25,025 bases of DNA, taken from positions 1 to 25,025 of IMG/VR virus record IMGVR_UViG_3300046500_000096, one strand, 5' to 3'. The notes under the pieces were generated by a model that saw nothing but the letters and a program-made list of their open reading frames with translations, did not search any database and was not told where the DNA came from. Of this stretch, positions 22,319 to 25,025 are shown one piece after another (position 1 is the first letter of the stretch; every line of letters begins with the position of its first letter). The stretch comes from a virus. A program made the translations under genes and the position numbers.

Positions 22319-22990
22319 TCAGGGGGCAGCTTCCTGCACCGTCGGTTCCTCGCGGCCCCAACCCAGCGCGGCCGGGCGGCTGTAGCGCGGGTTCTTAATT
22401 TTCAACCAGTCTGGGGATCTGCCGCTCCGGTACGGCGACGACATGCGTTTGGCGACCATACCCTCCAGATCAAGGCCTTTCGCCTGCTCGAATACCCATT
22501 CGCCAGCGCCTACGATGCCGGTTGCGTAAATCAGGGTATTTGTGTCCCCGAACGCATCGCGTAGGTAGTTCTTGCGCTCGACAAGCGGTAACTCGCGCAG
22601 GTCTTCACCGCCGACTGACAGTGCGTCGAATAGGTACAGGCGCGCCGGGTGCCGGGCAACGGCCGCACGCACGCGCATCGGGAGCTTCGTTACAGCGCGC
22701 CGTCTGAGCCACTCGAAAGATGATCTCCCGTTGGCTTCGTCGACCGTCAACTCCGCGTCGAACGTAAAGTCGCCAGGCACTGCGGTGACGGCTGCGACAA
22801 TGTCCGGAAAGGAAGGATTCAGCAAATTGCCGGCTCGGCTAATCAGATCGACGCTCGCTCCGGTTTTTCGCACCAGGCATCGATAGCCGTCGTACTTGAG
22901 CTCGTATAGAAAAGCCTTGTCCGAGAAAACACGCGGGCGAAGCGTCGCCAGCATCAAGTCGGCGGCCTCGATAAGCGGCGCTGACAGCAT
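22319..22990 (-). CDS. ATP-dependent DNA ligase, catalytic core only
   Basis: 223 aa from the ATG at 22990; the longer open frame upstream to 23164 lies inside the neighbouring gene and is unlikely. Nucleotidyltransferase motifs are in order: ELKYDGYR (motif I, Lys32 as the adenylated residue), FDAELT (III, 77-82), LYLFDAL (IIIa), EGMVAK (IV, 176-181) and WLKIK (V, 195-199). It resembles the ligase domain of LigD-like enzymes. The OB-fold domain with motif VI, usually after motif V, is absent: only 24 residues follow. So either it is a minimal ligase or it lost part. It converges on Rz with no gap. Confidence 0.85.
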   Translation of the reverse strand: MLSAPLIEAADLMLATLRPRVFSDKAFLYELKYDGYRCLVRKTGASVDLISRAGNLLNPSFPDIVAAVTAVPGDFTFDAELTVDEANGRSSFEWLRRRAVTKLPMRVRAAVARHPARLYLFDALSVGGEDLRELPLVERKNYLRDAFGDTNTLIYATGIVGAGEWVFEQAKGLDLEGMVAKRMSSPYRSGRSPDWLKIKNPRYSRPAALGWGREEPTVQEAAP

Positions 22991-22995
22991 GATCG

Positions 22996-23292
22996 TCAGG
23001 AATTGCCGGCGGGCGGGGCAGGCTCTTTCAGCCAGTCCAGGATCTCCGGCCGCACACCGAATTTCGGATCGTCGAGCCACTGGACGAAATCGGGCGACCA
23101 TTCTGCCCAGATGTAATCCTCTGGATCGAATTCCTCCTCGATCCGCCCGGATCCATGCTCGCACAGGAACGCGTAGATCACGCGGCTCCCATTCCAGTAG
23201 GCGGAGATGTCTTCCGTAAGTTCTGCGCTCGTGCCTGGCGGCTGCGCGCGCAAAACATCAGCAAGCTGGACAGTGAATTCGTCAAAGGTCAT
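22996..23292 (-). CDS. Hypothetical acidic protein upstream of the ligase gene
   Basis: 98 aa. GGAG precedes the ATG at 23292 by about 8 bases on the minus strand. It starts MTFDEFTVQLADVLRAQ, has a central YWNGSRVIYAFLCEHGSGRIEEEFDPEDYIWAEWSPDFVQWLDD, and a short Pro-rich end. It has many acidic residues and tryptophans. It is five bases upstream of the ligase start, so both form one operon and may work together, but I recognise no family. The N-terminal part could be a small alpha/beta domain. Real coding is supported by the ribosome site and by the spacing. Confidence 0.7.
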   Translation of the reverse strand: MTFDEFTVQLADVLRAQPPGTSAELTEDISAYWNGSRVIYAFLCEHGSGRIEEEFDPEDYIWAEWSPDFVQWLDDPKFGVRPEILDWLKEPAPPAGNS

Positions 23293-23348
23293 AGCCGTCT
23301 CCGGAACGATGGTTGCTGAAAGTGTAGCGACAGACGCAGGAGGCGGAT

Positions 23349-23582
23349 ATGAAAACGAACCCGATATTCAATGATCCCGGCAGGGACGGTCAGATCGCGC
23401 GAGCATTGAACGTCGCGCTGCACGCGCTAGTCGTGCATCACGGAATGACGGCGGACTCGGAAGGGGAGCAGGTCCGTCTGAACTTCAGCGCGCAGATCGA
23501 GGAACTGCGCCGCGCGCTCGAGCTGCTCGGCGTCGCGAGGGATGAAGTCCTACCGTACATGGCGCCCGGCGCGCCTGACTGA
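23349..23582 (+). CDS. Small hypothetical protein, 77 aa
   Basis: AGGAGG at 23338-23343 with a 5-base spacer gives it the best ribosome site in this part of the window. The sequence KTNPIFNDPGRDGQIARALNVALHALVVHHG, followed by EEQIEELRRALELLG-like heptads (seen as QIEELRRALELLG), suggests a helical, probably dimeric protein. No known family. It is divergent from the minus-strand ligase operon, and the 56-base gap between them must hold the promoters of both if they are local. Confidence 0.65.
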   Translation: MKTNPIFNDPGRDGQIARALNVALHALVVHHGMTADSEGEQVRLNFSAQIEELRRALELLGVARDEVLPYMAPGAPD

Positions 23583-23775
23583 TCATCGCCACCGCTGTCC
23601 GATCAAGTATGCACATCGAGAGTCCAGTGTCCACTCCGCAAAAAGGGACGGGTACAGAACCTGCGCATCGGTTGAAGTAAGGGTAATGTCCGTCCCTTTT
23701 CTAACATTTGACTGTATGTGAGAGTGCTAACATACCTGAGTCTCGGTCGCACTGAGTATTCAATAGGAGATCATC
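23583..23775. other. Intergenic region with long inverted repeat and promoter-like palindrome
   Basis: About 190 bases without a gene. It holds an 11-bp inverted repeat (AAAAGGGACGG at 23641-23651 and CCGTCCCTTTT at 23690-23700) with 38 bases between, then a TTGACT at 23708-23713 and a 6-bp palindrome (GTATGT 23714-23719, ACATAC 23730-23735). The latter overlaps a weak extended -10-like TGCTAACAT, 14 bases from TTGACT, which is short. It probably carries the promoter of the pair at 23776-24446. The rest shows nothing I can name. Confidence 0.5.
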
Positions 23776-24018
23776 ATGGCTGCTCTTGAGAAAGAGCTCG
23801 TAACCTACCAGCGCGAGCTTTCTAATCTTCTCGCTGATGAAGGGAAGTTTGTTTTGATTCAAGGTGACAATGTAGTAGAAAGGTTCGACACGTATGACGA
23901 CGCATTGAAGGTCGGGTATCAGACGTTCAAGCTTGGCCCATTCTTGGTCAAGCAAATTACGCGCATCGAACCTTCCGCAAACTTCAACCGCCGATTTTTT
24001 GACCCGTGCCCAGCATAA
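23776..24018 (+). CDS. Small DUF5678-like protein paired with the retropepsin gene
   Basis: 80 aa. AGGAG at 23765-23769 precedes the ATG by 6 bases. The sequence LEKELVTYQRELSNLLADEGKFVLIQGDNVVERFDTYDDALKVGYQTFKLGPFLVKQI fits the DUF5678-like pattern: strand F-V-L-I-x-G-D, then a D-T-Y-x-D-A-L-K-x-G-Y helix, then P-F-L-V-K-Q-I. Its stop overlaps the protease start by 13 bases, so translation is coupled. Such small proteins are often found next to retropepsin-like proteases; their role (partner, substrate or inhibitor) is not established as far as I know. Function is left open. Confidence 0.78.
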   Translation: MAALEKELVTYQRELSNLLADEGKFVLIQGDNVVERFDTYDDALKVGYQTFKLGPFLVKQITRIEPSANFNRRFFDPCPA

Positions 24019-24446
24019 ATCTGCAAATTACCCCAATGGGGCCTTTGGTCACGGTCGTTTTGGCAAACAGCGTTCCTCGGCAAAACGCCCTCCGGGCGGC
24101 GGGGCAGCCACTTCCACCTATCACTCATGGTCTCTTCCTTATAGATACAGGTGCGAGCCATACGTCCGTTGATCCGAGTTTGCTTACGCCCCTGCAGTTG
24201 CAACCGACAGGGGTGATCCAGGTGCATACACCGTCGACCAACGGTGCGCCGGTTTCATGCAACCAGTACGACGTCCAACTTGCCATCGGATCGCCCAACG
24301 GGGCGCCATTCAACATCGACGCTCTTCCTGTGACCGAGTCGAATCTTGCCGGTCAAGGCATACTCGGGTTGATCGGACGTGACGTATTGTCGCGCTGTAC
24401 GTTCATCTACAATGGTGTGACTGGACAATACATCCTCTGTTACTGA
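24006..24446 (+). CDS. Retropepsin-like aspartic protease
   Basis: 146 aa from a GTG at 24006 inside the previous gene's end. The active-site motif FLIDTGASHTSVD has Asp47-Thr48-Gly49-Ala50, as in retroviral proteases. The second half has GLIGRDVLSRCTFIYNG (Gly121-Asp126), matching the hydrophobic-Gly-R/N-D segment that closes the retropepsin fold. One D-T-G per chain means the active enzyme would be a homodimer. The rest is beta-rich with HTPSTNGAPVSCNQYDVQLAIG. No signal peptide is visible, so it should act in the cytoplasm. It has no relation to the phage prohead protease at 233 and lies outside the structural operon. Confidence 0.82.
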   Translation: MPSINLQITPMGPLVTVVLANSVPRQNALRAAGQPLPPITHGLFLIDTGASHTSVDPSLLTPLQLQPTGVIQVHTPSTNGAPVSCNQYDVQLAIGSPNGAPFNIDALPVTESNLAGQGILGLIGRDVLSRCTFIYNGVTGQYILCY

Positions 24447-24523
24447 TGCGGTATTGCCCGCAGCGAACCGCCCACAGGCTGTTCATCTTTTCGCGGTCCG
24501 TTGTCTGGACTGAGGGCGCCTGG

Positions 24524-24730
24524 TCAGTGCCACTGGCTCGTCTTTTTGAGTTCGCCGTCGTCCGCCCCAGTCGCCCGAACCCAAAACGCACAGCCGAATT
24601 CGGCGCGTGCTGTCACCTGGAGCCGGTCGCCCCGTACGCAGTACGCGTGGTGACCGGCCGCAATATCACCGCCCCAGTGCTCGCATTTCCGGCACGAGTT
24701 CGCGTTCCCTTCTCGCTCGAAAAGCCCCAT
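24524..24730 (-). CDS. Small Cys-rich protein behind a LexA-type operator
   Basis: 68 aa. GGGGAA at plus 24736-24741 lies just before the ATG at 24730. Four cysteines (13, 16, 31, 47) in CRKCEHWGGDIAAGHHAYCVRGDRLQ and EFGCAFW suggest a small zinc-binding domain. I have the impression of similar proteins in Burkholderia phages, but no function is known to me. A LexA-like box with a -10-like TATACT lies 15-35 bases upstream, so the gene may be induced by DNA damage. The sequence is convergent with the retropepsin gene, with 77 bases between their stops. Confidence 0.72.
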   Translation of the reverse strand: MGLFEREGNANSCRKCEHWGGDIAAGHHAYCVRGDRLQVTARAEFGCAFWVRATGADDGELKKTSQWH

Positions 24731-24744
24731 GATCGTTCCCCTGC

Positions 24745-24762
24745 ACTGTATGGATGTACAGT
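24745..24762 (-). promoter_or_regulatory. LexA-type operator (CTGT-N8-ACAG)
   Basis: ACTGTA (24745-24750) and TACAGT (24757-24762) form a perfect inverted repeat around TGGATG, containing CTGT-N8-ACAG. Over 20 positions it agrees with the E. coli SOS box at 16 by my count. Its right half overlaps TATACT (minus strand, plus 24760-24765), a good -10 for the gene starting at 24730. I see no good -35. Confidence 0.7.
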
Positions 24763-24789
24763 ATAGGTCTCATACTACTTGGGCGCCGA

Positions 24790-25025
24790 TTACTTTCCCA
24801 TCCGACCGCGGAGCTCGAAGTAGAGGGTCGTCGCACCGGTCGCCACTCTATCCAAGGGATGCGCCCGACAGTAGTTGTCCATCCACATGAGCATTGACGG
24901 TCCATCGGTGTTCTTCAGCACGTCTGCGTCTGATGCAATGGCTAAACCTGTCATGAGGCCGGTTAGCCAAGAAGTCGATCCTAAATTCCCGGTCGCTTCT
25001 GCTCGATCAGAGACCCAGGCCCCAC
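24790..25025 (-). CDS. Partial hypothetical protein cut by the window end
   Basis: The minus-strand frame ending at TAA (24790-24792) is open to the window edge; its start is not in the window. I read 77 residues, including TGNLGSTSWLTGLMTGLAIASDADV, then PSMLMWMDNYCRAHPLDRV and ATTLYFELRGRMGK. The pattern M-x-x-Y-C-R-x-H-P-L-D is reminiscent of small secreted or phage proteins of unknown function (including the Rap1a-like group), but I cannot assign it. It reads toward the LexA-controlled gene, 59 bases apart. Confidence 0.65.
   Translation of the reverse strand, partial: GAWVSDRAEATGNLGSTSWLTGLMTGLAIASDADVLKNTDGPSMLMWMDNYCRAHPLDRVATGATTLYFELRGRMGK

Noticed and set aside
22991-23164. Upstream extension of the ligase frame to 23164
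   Set aside because: The extra 58 residues lie antisense-free but inside the better-supported 98-aa gene on the same strand, and read as Arg-rich noise before the ATG at 22990.
23701-23955. An 84-codon minus-strand frame
   Set aside because: It is antisense to the DUF5678-like gene, which has an AGGAG site and fits a recognisable pattern.
24446-24766. A 106-codon plus-strand frame after the retropepsin gene
   Set aside because: It is antisense to the Cys-rich 68-aa gene, which has the better ribosome site and a sensible Cys pattern.
24666-24905. A 79-codon minus-strand frame overlapping two other minus-strand frames
   Set aside because: It runs out of frame across the LexA-type site and through the partial gene at the window end; its translation is Arg/Ser-rich noise.
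1-25025. CRISPR arrays, tRNA or rRNA genes, insertion sequences, att sites
   Set aside because: I saw no spaced direct repeats, cloverleaf with CCA-adjacent pattern, transposase or integrase. The direct repeats found are coding repeats in one fibre-type gene.

Overview
The window is the late (virion and lysis) half of a contractile-tailed (myovirus-type) phage or prophage from a high-GC proteobacterium. A Burkholderia/Paraburkholderia-like host is my best guess, from the GC-rich codon use and the family mix; it is inferred from resemblance and no host gene in the window proves it. No integrase, repressor, replication gene, terminase or portal is present, so a prophage cannot be told from a free phage here. 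Both ends cut through genes.

Layout. (1) 1-5007, plus strand, head and neck: the 3' end of a Mu F-like minor head protein; a DUF2213 protease fused to an acidic scaffold-like domain, with a good internal start; cement protein; DUF2184 major capsid protein; a 56-aa protein not previously framed as an ORF; DUF4054 and gp10-like connectors; neck terminator. A hairpin terminator follows at 5031. (2) 5071-9244, tail shaft: DUF3383 sheath, tube, a tail assembly chaperone with a T-TTT-TTT slippery site giving a -1 frameshift product, and a short tape measure carrying a wall-degrading-type domain. (3) 9241-16107, baseplate and fibre: Dit-like protein, plug, hub, gp138-like spike, gp25, J, DUF2612, fibre, DUF4376. 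A secreted-protein gene sits on the minus strand between hub and spike. (4) 16038-17806, minus strand: a lower-GC insert with a secreted five-bladed beta-propeller glycosidase-like protein and a small gene. (5) 17934-18844: small membrane protein (holin candidate) and GH19 endolysin. (6) 18912-21079: three structural-type genes, one carrying eleven 21-residue and five 9-residue repeats. (7) 21137-22318: HNH protein, holin-like protein, Rz spanin with embedded Rz1. (8) 22319-23292, minus: an ATP-dependent DNA ligase core and a small acidic protein. (9) 23349-25025: a small gene; a two-gene operon of a small protein plus a retropepsin-like aspartic protease; then two minus-strand genes, one preceded by a LexA-type operator.

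The plus-strand genes are packed with 1-4 base overlaps, as expected for one late operon in virion-assembly order. Hairpin terminators directly abut four start codons (5071, 17934, 18912, 21137), three with a similar leader, and appear to mark module joints. The accessory genes (secreted propeller, secreted 147-aa protein, ligase, retropepsin pair, SOS-type Cys-rich gene) break this order and are the most likely places for undescribed biology.
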